DNA from: Prunella strophiata
Lineage: Eukaryota; Chordata; Aves; Passeriformes; Prunellidae
Assembly: GCA_036583965.1 (NCBI GenBank)
Contig: JAZBQD010000014.1
Location: forward strand, 50,101,626 to 50,165,625
DNA: 64,000 bases
Direction: 5' to 3'
Below, piece after piece: positions 13,359 to 26,838 of the stretch. Both the position numbers and the translations under genes were made by a program. Position 1 is the stretch's first letter. Each line of letters begins with the position of its first letter. The notes under the pieces are model-generated. The model ran no database searches. It was not told the DNA's origin and saw only the letters and a program-made list of their open reading frames with translations.

Positions 13359-14471
13359 AGTAAGAATCTCACACAAAAGGCAGATCATTATGAAACCAGA
13401 GAAGGAAGGAAATAAAAGAACATGGCAAGCTAAGAGATGATAAGGGTGAGTGAGTCTCAATAAAAGTTTGCAATGGTAAATCTCCACAGAATAAGAGTTT
13501 CAAAGACAACAATGAGTCAAGGAACTATTTATCAGAACTGCAGTGTGACAGGATATTAGCAAAAGTACAGGCAATATAGAAAAAAAAATGGTTTTCAACA
13601 GATCTTCTGTGACTCACAGTCACAAACTGGCAGTATTTTCTGTGAAGTCAAAAACATCTGTTCTTTGCAGAAACAATTCCATGGAAACTCTACTCACTGA
13701 GTCTTCTAGATTTGATGTTACCCCACAGGGAAGTAGGCTGTACTGGAAACAAAAGATTCTGGGTATTATTTCAAGATAGAACTTGTTCTCATGAAGGGAA
13801 AAGTTGTTGTTGCCTACAGCAGAGAGAAATTATTTTCAAAGACTTCATAATTACATATGCAAGAATCTGTCTCTGCATTTTCTCAGAAACTTTCATTTAC
13901 ATAGTTCTTTTGCCTTGCTTTCCCACCCCCAAGCTCCCACCTTCTTCTAATGTAATACACTATTCACTATTTTAGATTTGATGTAGAAGAATCATATAAT
14001 TTAGCTATGGGGTTTTTTGATCAGTCCCTTAGACTGAAATCTCAGTGTAAATGTTGTGCAAATTCTTCAAGAATGAGATTAACTTTTCCATACCTTCAAA
14101 ATTATACCAAGAGATGAAGATTCAGTACTTGGGCTTCTCTATATCTTGCCTGTGTGATATGCCTTAGCTAGAAACTCAGGTGTTGTATCTTCTCTTTAAT
14201 TATCATAACCCTTTGCCACTTTTCCCACCCCGATTGTAATCAATGCCCACATTAGTCATCCACAGCTACCTTAATTAGGGAGAAGTCATACACAGATCCT
14301 CAAAGAATTAGAGAGAGAAGAGAGACTGATACATTGTGGTGTAGAGTATACATTGTAAGCAAAAGAGAAATTCTTAGAGAAAAATAATATTTCAAACCAG
14401 TAAGTGGTTGGTTTATACTTTGCATAAACTAGGTGAGGTTTCTTCTCTAATTTTCCCAATTATTTTTCATG

Positions 14472-15021
14472 TGCCCTGGTTTTGGCTTGGATACAGTTAA
14501 TTTTCTGCCTCTTAGCTGCCACAGTGCTGTGTTTTGAATTTAATATGAGAATAAGGTTAATAACACACTGATGTTTTAGTTGTTGCAAAGTAGTGCTTAC
14601 CTTAAGTCAAGGGCTTTTCAGTTTCCCATGCTCTGCCAGTGAGGAGGTGCAAAGAACCTGTGAGGGAGCAGAGCTAAAACAAGTGACCCAAACTGGCCAA
14701 AGTGGTATTCCCTACAGACTCATTCTATAAACTCAGGGGAGTTGGCTGGGAGCCAATTGCTGCTGGGGAATGGGGTCAGTGGGTGATGACAAGTTTATTG
14801 TGCATCACATGTTTCTCTTGGGTTTTATTCCTCTCTCCTTTTTCATTACTGTTATCATTAGTATTATTAATATTATTATTGTAATTTACTATAATTTCCA
14901 ATTAAACTGTTCATATCTCAGCCCATGAGTTTTACTCTTTTTCTGATTATCTTTCCCATCCCACTGGGGTGTGGGGAGTGGGCAAACATCTGCATGATAT
15001 TTAGTTGCTGGTTGGGATTTA
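14472..15021 (+). mobile_element. Solo-type endogenous retrovirus LTR (about 550 bp)
   Basis: Matches a widespread avian LTR type as I remember it: it opens tgccctggttttggcttgga, has gtgctgtgttttgaatttaa, cacactgatgttttagttgt, ccaaactggccaaag, a TATA-like stretch before aactcaggggagttggctgg, an attaaac poly(A)-type signal and a close of gctggttgggattt. No internal gag, pol or env sequence is next to it, so it looks like a solo LTR. The terminal CA is lost. The family name (ERVL- or ERVK-like) cannot be fixed here. Confidence 0.8.
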
Positions 15022-15120
15022 ATTTTGAAAACATGCAATCTGAATTTCTTGTTTGAGAATATAGTAATTAGGCATCATAATTTGATGCAAATTTAGGTCA
15101 ATAGAGGTTTTGTGACTTTG

Positions 15121-15330
15121 TTCACAAGAGGAAAATTTTTCACAATGAGAACAGTCAGACATTGAAATAATGTCCCCAGGGAAGTGGTGGACTTCCCATC
15201 CTGGACACTTGTAAGATTCAGCTGGACAGAGTGCTGGGCCATCTTTTCTACACTGTGCTTTTGCTAGGACAGGTTGAACAAGATGATCACTGAGGTTCCT
15301 TCAAACCTGGCATTCTATGGTTCTATGATT
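15121..15330 (+). mobile_element. CR1 LINE 3' end, short copy
   Basis: Runs from ttcacaagaggaaaattttt through ccccagggaagtggtggact, ggacaggttgaacaagatga and the tail cattctatggttctatgatt. This is the standard final 200 bases of CR1, 5'-truncated. It lies 100 bp downstream of the solo LTR, in the same orientation. Confidence 0.9.
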
Positions 15331-18300
15331 AAATAGTTATGGAACCGTGTCAGAAAATTTTAAATATGTGCAATGCTATACGTTGCCATATTGCATACAG
15401 TAGCCATTGAGCTGGAATAGCAACTATAAAACAACCAGAAATCAATTATACTTAATAATTTTTAACAACTGCTTGCTCTAATTGGAATTTGATTTGCTAC
15501 AGAAATATGATCTATTTATATGAACTGACTAATGATACACAAGGTGTTTTGTGGCCATCACTATGGTCTGTGACCAGAATAGCTGACTGTGCACATCCAT
15601 CTGGTTGTCAGGCTGAGACCTAATTCAAATGAGAACCAAAACACCAGAGAAATACTACAGAAGAAATAGACACTGATTTAGGGTATATGTGTGTCAGTGG
15701 AAGCAACATGAGGAATTTTGCAGTAAGTTCTGTGTAGACTTCTCAAGAGCACAAAGGTTTAGTGTGTCCCATTGTGTAATAGTGCTGATGGTAGAGAAGT
15801 AATACCTTCTTAAACTTCACAATTCAAAGTTAGGCACCTGCATTAGGCACATAAATAGTACAAGGGGGAGTTATTTTCTTCAGAATACACCAGTTAGCAG
15901 AAAGGTGCCTGCTTCAGCCCATTTGGGTCATCCCTGTTCTTTCCCTGCTGAATGCTCCAGCTGCTGGGCTACAAAATCAGCCATCTCTCTCCTTATCTTC
16001 TTAAGGCCCAATGATGCTTGAATTTTTAGCCTCTTCATGTCACAGCACTGGCAGAATGAGTAAAGATGACTTGTTCTCCTTCCCTTTTAACTATTCTCAG
16101 GCGCTATCAGGGAAAATGTAAAATATGGATGGTGAATAATTTTCTTTTGGCTGAGGAACATAATCACATTGTGCCAAATACACTGCCTGGTTTGAACTGC
16201 TGGGATATTGTAGCAAAATGGGAATTGCCTTGAATGTCCCTGAAGGGCAGAAGGTTCAGCTTCTGCTGAAGAAGAAAAAAATGGTTTTTCTTTCCCCTTG
16301 GTGCTGTTGGCTGTGTGCTCTAAGGGTCATTAGGCCCATACCAGCTGGATCTGTGCCTTGGGAGATTATGGCAAGGGATGATGATCCAAAATGGGCTTTG
16401 ATTTTGGTTCCTCAGCTTAGTCAAATTGACAGTGTCTTGGGGCACAAACAGTGATAGAATATTTAGGGGAGATTTTGGTGAAGATTTGGGTATCTATGAA
16501 CTGTAATGTGTCTTGGTCTCTTTACCTTGATTAACTGCATTTCAGTTAGGTGCACAATAGACATCTACTGGGGAGATTTTCTCCTAACAGCTTGCAGACC
16601 TGTTTCAGTTATGGCTGTCCAGCTCTGCAGACTGAATGGACAAGATTCTTGTCTGAAAATTTTTAGTTTGGAACAATTCAGTAAATGAAGTGTGTTTTCA
16701 AAATATTTAAATTCAAGAGAAGATGTTTCAGATAGTATAATTTTCTTCCTGACTGTAAAATTGATACTTTCCAACAAGAGCAAGAATGAAAGGAGAAGCA
16801 GCAATAAATAAAATGTCGTTAAAATTTAATCTCCCCCTACAGATCAAGAAGTGTTTGGATTCTTCAGTACTGGGGATGACTTGATACTGAAGTTATTTGT
16901 GTATATTCAGTCCTCTCTGGGGACTCACTAATATCCTTTATGTGGGGGATAGCATAATTCTGTGCAGAAGAAAATTACTGCTCTGCACTGGGGAGACACT
17001 TGATGGTTAGGTGATGTTAGTGGGTCAGGAATACCATGTGTTACTCCTGCCATAATAACTTCTTGATTAAAGTAGATAAACAGACCAAGAATCATTCCTT
17101 AAATTTATTCCACTGTGATAAAGTATGCTAGATCTCTTCCTGCTTAAATAGTTTATTTAGTAAAAAATAAAAATGCAGTATTTGCAGATGTAAAAAGTGT
17201 ACCTTATATATTTGATCCCTAGGTAATAATGTGGCAAAAATAAGAAACATGATCTTCAGGTCCTCTTCTACTTCCCTATGTGTGCATATGAAAAAATACT
17301 TTCTTCATAGAGAAATGACAAAGAAAAATTATTATACCAATCTTCATGGAAGAAGATTTTACATTAGATTGTGTAGTTCTGTGTATTAGTCCATGGATAT
17401 GAAAAAAAAAAAAAACCAAAAAAACAAACAAGTACTAAGCTGTTTAAGAGTTTAGTGAATTTAAATTTAATATTGATAAAAAACATCCCCACTCTGAACT
17501 GTTGTCTTAGGTGGAGTAGGTAGGGGACAGTTTTTATTTGTTTCTGAACACAAGCAGTGCAATGAATTCTTCATTTCAGAAATTATGAAGTACAAAGCTG
17601 TGCTGCTAAAAGCAGCAAGACTTTTTAGGTAAGTTTTATCACAGTGAGGCTAAAGAAAGTACAAGAACTTACTGGCTGATTGAGATAGATGTGCCCAAAG
17701 ATGCGTGAGTTGTGTACCTCTGTCCAGTTGATGCTGCTTCCATCCTCATTTCAAACATTTTCCAAACATTTTCCATTGTAGGATAGAATGGAAAATTTGT
17801 GAAGGGAAATCCTGTCAATGGCAGCAAGATCCAAATCTGAGGTGAATTGCACCTACTGCTGAATAGCTTTTAGCTCTGCACTCTTGAGAATAACTACCCA
17901 GCACTGAAAGTGACTTTGAGAGTTCTTAGTACTGAAAGGTTTTAAAAGATGGTTAGGATTTTTTATACATTTGCAAAGGAAAAACAGAGATCTACACAAC
18001 TTGTTTATGCAAAAAGCACTTGAAAGAAATATCCGCTGTGTAATTTACATGATGCTGTTATCACATCAAGACTGGCTAAGGTATCTCTCAGTGGAAGAGT
18101 TTAGAAAGAGTGTTTTTGAGGATATGATAATCTCAAAAAAGTCTAATCAGGTAATAGTATTCTTTAAACTTAACATGGATTATCAGAGGAACAGTTCTGT
18201 ACATTCACTGACATTGCTATGGCAGTTATGAAACTATCTGTACAAAGTTTTTGAACAAAATGTAAACATAATGGTAATGGTGAAATTATATTTAGTACAA

Positions 18301-19366
18301 ATAGAATAATGACATTAGTGAAGGAGGGTTTGTGTAATGTTAGGAGGGGGTTGATTTTTAACATTTTTTAAAGGATTTTCTTTTATTTTGGGGAGGTAAA
18401 GAAAAGAGAATTAAAGTTTGTAGTCATTGTAGTAAAAATTCTTGCCAAAAACGCCATTTTTATGAACCAGAATTGTCTTTCTAAAGCAGAAAATAAAGCA
18501 TGAGAAGCAATTGTGTAGATAAACATGCATAAGCTATGGCTCTGTGTAACAAATCCATATAGCTCAATATAGTTCTGTATAACACATTTCTGCCCATCAC
18601 CTTGTTTTATCCTTACCATTATGCAAACAGAATGTGTACTGAAATTCCCATAGAAGTGTGGTATGAAATCCTGCTAAAATATGCTAAAAGTAATCCAAAC
18701 TTCCTTTGGCATTACGTTCTTCTGGAGATATTTAGGAGCTTCATTTTATAAAAATTGAAACTGTGTGAAAATGAGAACCTAGTGAGCAAAGAATGAGAAT
18801 TACTGGTGTGCCCTTTTGGACATTACTGTATTTTATCTGCAGGCAGCCTCTGGGACTTCCTGGTCCGTGATGCAATCCAATAGTCATTTATACTTCTCTT
18901 TGTCTTGCTTTGGTTTATACCTATCTAGGTCCTTGCTTTTCATGATCTTTATGTTATTCTTTACAGATTAAATAAATGCCTTTTTTGCTATTCAGAGTTA
19001 AATGCTGACCTTTTTGATGGCTATTTGTGGGACGTTTGCATTCACATTCAATAGTGATGTTTTATATGCTCATAGCCGATCTGATTCAAAGCCCAGAGAA
19101 CCTACTTCTGGATTATTTTTATAATTCAGCAGGCTTTGGATCAGAACTCATGACTGTGGCTTTTATGAAATATATTATTCTTCTAGATAGGCTTGTGCTG
19201 ACCCAAGTTATTTTCCTAGGTGGTAGCAACATAGTAATGCATGTGTTTGATAACAGGAAAAAGTGCCCCTATGCTATAACACAACAGGACTTCTCATGGA
19301 ACTAAACAGACTGCCTGTTAACATTTAATGGTCCAAGAGGGAGTGAGAATAGAGGGAAGAGAGCAG

Positions 19367-19393
19367 GGGAAAGAAAGAAGAAAGAAAGAGGAC
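19367..19393 (+). repeat. GAAA-rich purine tract
   Basis: Irregular gaaagaaagaag units in a wider purine-rich segment from about 19333 to 19430. Confidence 0.75.
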
Positions 19394-22300
19394 AGGAGGG
19401 AGATCATACCAGAATAGAAGAGAAAAGGAGACTGCATTGATTTTCTTAGTGAAAGCCAATATTGTTAGATCTGCTGAGCTGAGAAGGGGATTATATACTC
19501 TATTCTAAAATTCATCATTGCATTTTGTTTCTTTACAACAGTGTGCCTGGAGTGCCTGGTTCTGTCACGCAGGATAATTTCTAAAATACAGTAGAGTCTA
19601 CTTTGTAATAATGAGGAGAGAAAAGTGAAGACTAACACAGTGCCATAATGCAAGTCATTAGACTTAGATGGTGATCTGTACTCCAGCAAAAATGAGGTTT
19701 CTTGCTGCTGAAGATGAGTTTCATTGTGCTTATCTCCTGGGACTGCATGAACTATCACTTGTCAGACAGGTGCTAAATGCTATGCTTGAAGTAGGTTATA
19801 CCTTCCTGTTCCTTTGCTCCAGCTGAGTCCTTTAAAGTGCATTTTTTAGGCCTGTTTAAGGTACAACCTTTGTGTCTACACAATTTCTTTCATATTCAGC
19901 CATTCTACTTCTCATAAAATTGTACTTGCATGATATGGGGAAAAGGGAGATATCACCATAAGCTTCATTTATGCCCATGTTCACCAACAGAAAGACAATA
20001 AACATCCTCTTGTTCTATGTACAGTAGTCATATGTTTGGGGGTAAGCTCTACTTCTAGGAAGTACAGATGAGCTGCTCATGGAGCCACATCACATTTTAA
20101 AAATGTCACTTTTATCTTCCAAATCAGGGGTGGCTTGAGGGGACAAAGCCTGTGATTGTCCCATTTTATTCTTCCTTCCCTGCTAGAAGCATGTGAAATA
20201 GCTGAAAAACAGGTGGAGAGTCCTCTTCTTGTGCAAGACCAAGCACTCTCATGTGGGAGACCAAATGTTGCCATGACACATTGACAACTAGTTAAAATGT
20301 GTGTATGTTATATGAAAATAAGGCCATGTTTCTTGGTGCTTAGTTCTTAGTCTAAAAGTGACTTATGTGACCATGTATTCCAGTTCTGTTTTCAGGTCTG
20401 GTTATTTGTGATTTTGAAATGATCCTTGTCACTCAACAGTGTTGTATTCAGTTTCATGCTTTAAAGTATTACTGAAGGTAAAAGAAATAACTGCTACAAT
20501 CTGAATTCCTTGGAACAAGGTTAGGAGTTACAAAGCCAAATTAGGGCTTCATATATTGTCAAGAATTAAATAAAACAGGATGAAGAATGTGTTACTTTGT
20601 ACTGGACATTTTCTCATTTGGCGCTGTACCAAAATTCCTTCCTTAATACTTAGTTGAAAAATATTTCTTAGATCATAATACTACAGTAATTATAAAAAAT
20701 CATGTGGCAATTTTTCATTATATATAACTACATGATTCTCTAGCTGCAGTTATATGCAGATTCAGCAGCAATGAGATGAGAATAATAAAAAATAAGTACA
20801 TTAAAATGTTGACTGAATTTCTCCCATAATCCTTCTCCTGAGAAGTTGTCCCACTGAGTGCCCCAGAGTACCTGTGATAATCTGTATTTCTCTAACACAG
20901 AAGTATTTGATCATATGTTTTCTAACTAGCCTGCAATGGGGAGATCTTTTAGGCAATGAAAGAAAAGGAACAGCAAACAGTTGCCATTATGAAAGAAAGC
21001 TGTCCACTGGCATTCATCTTCTTACTCGTTTTGCTCAGTAATTCACTTAGTCTGACTATGAATCATCAGACTGAGTCCCAGAAAGAAAAAACAACAGATA
21101 GCCACTGTATTAATAGGACTGATTAGTTTTCCACTGTATCTCAACAGCTGTAGTTTATTCTATCTGGGGATAAAGTGGAAAAAACAAAACATTTTTTCTT
21201 ACTTGATTGGGTTTTGATTACTTTATTGAGCAATGTCTCCGTGACTGTAGACATGAAGAAAGCATATAATTTATGTTCAAAAAGCAAGCAAACAAAAATG
21301 GAAGAGACACATTCTGAAAACAACAAAATGTTTCATCAGTATTTTCCTGACACATCTTCTAATCAATGCTATGACAGATTTTAATAAGAGGTAAGTGGTC
21401 TAGGACATTTCAGATGAGGAGCAGGAAAGATTAACATGGTAGGGTTCAGACAACTACAGGTTAGTGCTGTGCCATCTTTCCGGGTATTCTCACAGAAAAT
21501 CCATGTTTATGTGCACGCAGACATGATGCACAGGACAGAGTCTAGGTAAGCTGATATTTAGATGCAAAAGTGATGAATAAGGTGCTAAATGGAATAAGAG
21601 ATTAGATTATTTGGCTTGCATGAATGCATCTGGTTGCAAAGCAACTAGAATTTTCTGTTGATTCTGTTTGCTTTATTTGAGATATTACACCTCACAGTAA
21701 GAAAATGTGTTTAATTCATTTCTTTGTCACTGTATGAGTGACAGAAAAAGTCCATGGCGTAAATATTATTTGACTTCTGCTCACTTAAAAGCAAGTTATT
21801 CTATCAGCGTTGAACTTTGAGGGCTTAAGTGCTGTTCAGGTTTTATGGATCTACTCTGTGGGCTGACTCTCCTTAACCAAACCAGTATAATTTTATTTTT
21901 GAAAACTTGACCGAGATGTTGGCAAGAAATCCAGTGTTGGAAAACCTCCAAGCAACTGCATCACTGGGACAGGCATAATAAAAGGCTAAGCTCAAACCTG
22001 GAAATCAAAACTGCTTCTTTGTAGTTACAACTCTGTCTGGGCAAGTAATTTTATCCATTAAATTCACTGATTTTCCAATCTTAAGAATTTTTATAAACTT
22101 ATGAGACTGATTGTGATCAGGGTTGTGGGAGTAGTTGGGGCTTTTGGAGGGGGAAAAAACAAAACCCTAAAACCATTCTACTGAAGATCAAGACAACACA
22201 GAAGCATTGCATATTACACAGTAAAATGTGAAACTTAAGTCATCCATTTTTTGATGACCAAAATATTTCCCTAGAATGCAAAGTGTTGTGCTAGAGCCTT

Positions 22301-22859
22301 TGGAATACGAGCTGTGGTAAGATTCCCAAGACCCATACTGGCAGAATTCCTCTCTTTGGGCCAGTAGTGCGCTCATCCAGATTGAGAACTAAAATAATTT
22401 TTCTGCCTTGGAGGATTACAGAGTGTATTGTGCAACTTTTGGTATAATGATTCTATATTTTAGAGTTCAGAGCAATATTGATTTGGCATCTAAATTTAGA
22501 CTTTGTCCCAGTGTAACTGCACATATCTTTGTGTGGCCTTATTTCTGGTTTTTCATATCTTAGATAAAACATGTTTGCTAAAAATAAATAATTGAAATCA
22601 CTTAACACCTCAAAGTGATAAGTCAATAACATTTTTTGATAAGGCAAATCTATTATTAACAGTCTACACAGAGGGGTTATCTTTAATCTCCTATGTGTGT
22701 CCAATATATATTTATAGAAGTAATTTTAACATCATGAAAGCAAATATTGATGAAAAATGGAGAGGATGAAATTAAGTAGAGGTAAAGAATCCATCTCTCT
22801 TTTCTGCTGTCTTTCATCTATAAAATAAACCCTATGATTCACATCCATTTCATTACTTT

Positions 22860-22992
22860 CCTGAGTCTCCTTTTCTCCATGCTAAACAGCCCCAGTTCCC
22901 TCAGCTGCTCCTTGTAAGATTTGGACTTCAGACCCTTCACCTGCTCTGTTGCCCTTCTCTGGCCACACTCCAGCACCTCTATTTCTTTCTTT
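22860..22992 (-). mobile_element. CR1 LINE internal fragment
   Basis: On the + strand, cctgagtctccttttctcca, gctaaacagccccagttccc, tcagctgctccttgtaagat and cccttctctggccacactcc are the reverse complement of CR1 3' reverse-transcriptase sequence. Neither the tail repeat nor a longer 5' part is present, so it is a truncated internal piece of about 130 bp. Confidence 0.88.
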
Positions 22993-25900
22993 CAGTGGGA
23001 GCTGAAGTGAAAGCCAAAAGGAGAACTGGATGCTCATTGTAGGAGTGGAATCATAGGGACTAAGATTGAGGAACAGAGTTAGATATAAACATTTCCTAGA
23101 AAGAAAGGCTAGGAAAATATTCTTCAGACATTCTGCCCTGGATGAGAGTGGTAAAGGTTATGGTATAGGCAGGCCTCCATTTAATCTACTTTGTTCAGTT
23201 TTATTTCCATTCTTTGTGAACTGCCAGTTACTTTTTCAGATCTGATACCTTTGACAAACATTCTTCCTCTGTGCACTCTTGAAGATATATTGTGCATATT
23301 TTTGTTCTCCTCAGATTTCCAAAGCACAGTTTGGGAGAATTCATTTTCAAAGCTCAGTTTCAACAACATTTTTCAAAATGGCTGGCACAGCTTTGATTTA
23401 TGATTTCCATCATAACACCTATAGTAAAACAATCTGCTCTTGTTTTAAAACATTCAGTTCTTTCATTTTTACTTTGATTTTCAGCAAGCTATATAAACTG
23501 CAGCAGTTCCACCACCTGCTGCCTACACCAGATGAATTTACGTTAACATTTTAGTTCAGACCAGAAGTGGACTTTTGAAGAAAATCTCCTGTCTGCACCC
23601 CACTTACTAAGCTTTGTTTGCAAGATAGAGTTGTCTCACAGTGTGGCATGGGTTCATCTTACCTGGTACCAAACAGGAATTGTGCTGCAGGAGAGTACTT
23701 TATACCCTTAAGCAGCCAATGGGCATTCAGCCCAGAGGAGCAGACAGAGCTAGACTGAGGTAAAAACCTTCTGAAAAACATCTGGTATGGACATCTGCTC
23801 CTCAACCTCAGCTGGTCCCCTCCATAAAGCTACTTGTATTGTTCAGGACTATTTGCTAATATACACACCCAATACCTGCTCCCACATTTGCAGAATTTGT
23901 GCATAAATGTGTATTTTGCTGCTCAAATGTAATTTGGGTCATGATGACCATACTCCAGGTCTCCATTCCTTCTCAGACTACATTCCTTAGGGGATTCCTC
24001 TTGTTCCTGTTGCAGATCAGACCCTGCCATTGATTTCCTGTACACTTTATTCCATAGTTTTATATCAATGCTACAGCTACACACTGTCTTCTAGGATGAG
24101 CAAAGATTGCAAATTTTATCATGAGATGCATGGTAGGACTTTATTACACACTGAGCCAATGTGTAATAATACAATTTAAGTTGTAGAACTCAAGTTCTAC
24201 ATACAAAACCACAAAATACAAAACTATGGAAGTTGGAAGGAGATTATAGTTTCTCTGGTTTTAATTTACTTGTTTTTACTGAACATAATCATAGACAGTA
24301 GAGAATTTAAAGACAAGATGAAAAATGCAATAATGTCTTTCATCAAAAGATGAAGAAAAAGCATGGAAGAAATTTTCCAAAAGCACTAAAGCTGGAAAAA
24401 AAAAAAAAGAGTCAGTTCTAATGTCAGTGATGGGAAGAGCAGAATAACAGAAATGCATGTTGGAAAATAAAAGATGGTATTCTGAAGGAGAGACTGCAGG
24501 TGAGCTACGGGATTGGGTATGTCAGTGGAAGGAGAATGGAGATTTCTACTGCCTTGGGGCAACTGCAGGAGTCTGGGGAAGTGTTTGGCTTTGGCAAAAG
24601 GAGCAAAAGAAATAGAGCATGGAGTAGGGAGTGCAACTTGACTCCAAGGGATGGCCCTGGGCAGCCGTCTCAACCCAAACTGGCAGAAACGTGCCAGAGA
24701 GAGCTTTAAAGAGTTTCCTGCAGCTTGGCAAATCACTGAACTGTCTGAAATCAGACCTGGAAACAGGAGCCTGTTTGCAACGATGCACAGGGCAAGCTGA
24801 GAGTTATTTGTGTCCTTTCTGACCCTGTTTGGAGGCTTTTTCTGTGTAAAAGTTAACTATTCTAATTTTTTTTTTTTCTTTCCTGATGTTAAAAGCCTTC
24901 AATATTTGTTAGAAAATTCACTATAGAAGACTTGAGCAGATTAATATCCAAGTATTGCTTGACTTGAACTGAGAATTTCTTTAGGGACACTTTTGAAAGA
25001 GATGAAATATTAGCCACTCTTTTCTTGTGAAAATGCATTACAAATCAGGATATTGCATTATTTTTCCAGGTGATAAATTAAAGCTGACAGCTAAAGGACA
25101 AGTCTGACTTGAGGAGGAGCTGAAAGCTCTTACCCAGTGTGCCATTTCCAAAGGGCCAGTGCTTGCATTGGTACAGGGCTCAAGTCCCCACCTGCAGGAT
25201 GCTGACATTCATAAGCCTGTGGCTTGATCTCCCTTTGGGTTGTTTGACTATTGTGCCTGCCAGTTCCTTCTGTTGCTGTTTGCAGGCAGTAAATGTGGTT
25301 GCATACCATCTGCAGTAATTCTGATGCAGCAAGGTGATACTGGTAACTGGCTTGACTTGTACTTGTTCAATAATTTAGTTCAGGTTTCTTTCTAGCTGGC
25401 TATCCAGGTGAGCATCTTGTATTACTGCCTATTGTCATGGTTACAGGACTGGCTGCATATCTTCTTCCCCCTATGAGTTTTCTGAGTGCAATAGGAGAGC
25501 TGTCCTTGCCTGGAGTACAAGATAGCAAATTTTCACTGACAGACTTGGATGTGACACACTGGCCTGTAAATGAGCATTGGTTTATTTCATCTAGTAGAAT
25601 TCAAATATATGCACTGCATACACTAGTATTAGTTCTTAACTGATAGTAAGTGGGAAATGAACTGAAATAATTCCATTTTCTTAAATCTGTATCATTAAGT
25701 GTTGGTTTTAGTTAGCATTTTGAAGTATTGCCAGAAATCCCTGTCAGGAAAAAATATCTATATGTTTTCAAACACATTGACATACACAAAATATTGTTCC
25801 ATTTATTTTAGTATGCTATATAAACAAAAGATGGTCAGAGCTGATGCTACTGCCTCATACTGATTTGTGGAGTACTTGTCCGTTTCCTGAAAACAATCAA

Positions 25901-26342
25901 GTCTTTGGTGAAGGACTTGCTGTCTGTGTCCCTGATTTGTGTCTGGAGTGGCCCCAGTGAAGTGCCACACAGCCCTGTGCCCTTGCTGCAGCTCAGGAGC
26001 TCCTCTCTGCTGGGCAGCTGCAGAGGCAGACAGGGCTGGAGTGGGGGTGCACAGCCCTCCACAGGCACAGCTGGGCCATACAGCCAGCCTCTCAGACAGA
26101 GCATCACTCATCTTTTTTCCTTTTCCAGGGTAAAATCAGTTTACCTTTTCCCCTGAAGTTCCTATAACATGTAAGAAATTCTTAAAACTTCTTTCTGCTT
26201 TTTTATATTTAAAAATCTTACTGGATAGATTACTTCATTGGGCAAAAGGAACATTAACATTGGTATGATTAAAAGTTATTTGGATAGGATAGTTTTCCAG
26301 CAATTCCCACAGTTTTTTGCATGCTGATTCCATTCATCTGAA

Positions 26343-26345
<3 letters not shown>

Positions 26346-26375
<30 letters not shown>
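26346..26375 (+). repeat. Poly(T), 30 bases, 280 bp upstream of exon 3
   Basis: An uninterrupted T run. It is too far from the exon-3 acceptor to be its pyrimidine tract. It could be the reversed tail of a retroposed copy, but no flanking element is recognised. Confidence 0.95.
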
Positions 26376-26376
<1 letters not shown>

Positions 26377-26658
26377 TTTCATGTACATTGTTCATGAGGG
26401 TTTTGTTGTTGTTTTATACTTTCCTTAGAGATTCATAAGAATGTATGTGTTGATGTCTAGAGTGCTCAGAGTGTGACTTAACTGCTGAAGGTAGGAATCA
26501 GTGGTAGGTGTGCTAAATAGTGCTACAGACAAAGTCTAAAACAAGGGCCAGTACTCTGATCTCAGATTGCAAACTGTGTTTTAACATTACCACAATAAAA
26601 AATGTATGGATGCCCGTTTGCATTTAAATGTATTTACCCCACATGTTTTGATTTCTAG

Positions 26659-26838
26659 GAACTTTGAACCAAAAGAACTGGGGCAAGAAATATTCTGCCT
26701 GTAATGGTGCCAAACAATCACCTATTAATATAGATGAAGACCTTACCCAAGTTAATGTGAATCTGAAGAAACTTAAATTCCATGGATGGGAAAAGGAAAC
26801 TTTGGAAGATACTTTCATTCGCAACACTGGCAAAACAG
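26659..26838 (+). CDS. PTPRZ1: PTPRZ1 exon 3: start of the carbonic-anhydrase-like domain
   Basis: A 180-bp exon bounded by atttctag and gtaaaa, phase 1 at both ends. Read as (G)GA-ACT-TTG it gives [14 protein letters not shown] and then [29 protein letters not shown] and QSPINI are hallmarks of the N-terminal part of the alpha-carbonic-anhydrase fold in PTPRZ1 and PTPRG. The Cys in YSAC should form the domain disulfide with the Cys in SAPPC of exon 7. The following segment, [19 protein letters not shown], differs from human at several positions, as expected for a bird orthologue. Reading past the donor meets a stop codon within ten codons, which supports the exon end. Confidence 0.96.

Larger units (their letters stand above)
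1..26658 (+). other. Intron upstream of PTPRZ1 exon 3 (3' part)
   Basis: No exon was recognised here. The expected exon 2 (human [20 protein letters not shown]) was looked for by eye and not found, so it probably lies upstream. The stretch holds the CR1 copies at 3.9, 6.9, 12.5, 13.2, 15.1 and 22.9 kb, the solo LTR at 14.5 kb and simple repeats. Other sub-stretches (1-3898, 4903-6899, 7741-12530, 15331-22859, 22993-26658) show nothing I can name; a GC-richer patch with several open frames is at about 25930-26110. Confidence 0.85.

Noticed and set aside
16218..16454. A 78-codon open frame with a Lys run
   Set aside because: No homology recognised, and the surrounding sequence has no promoter or exon signals; considered as a retroviral remnant but not supportable.
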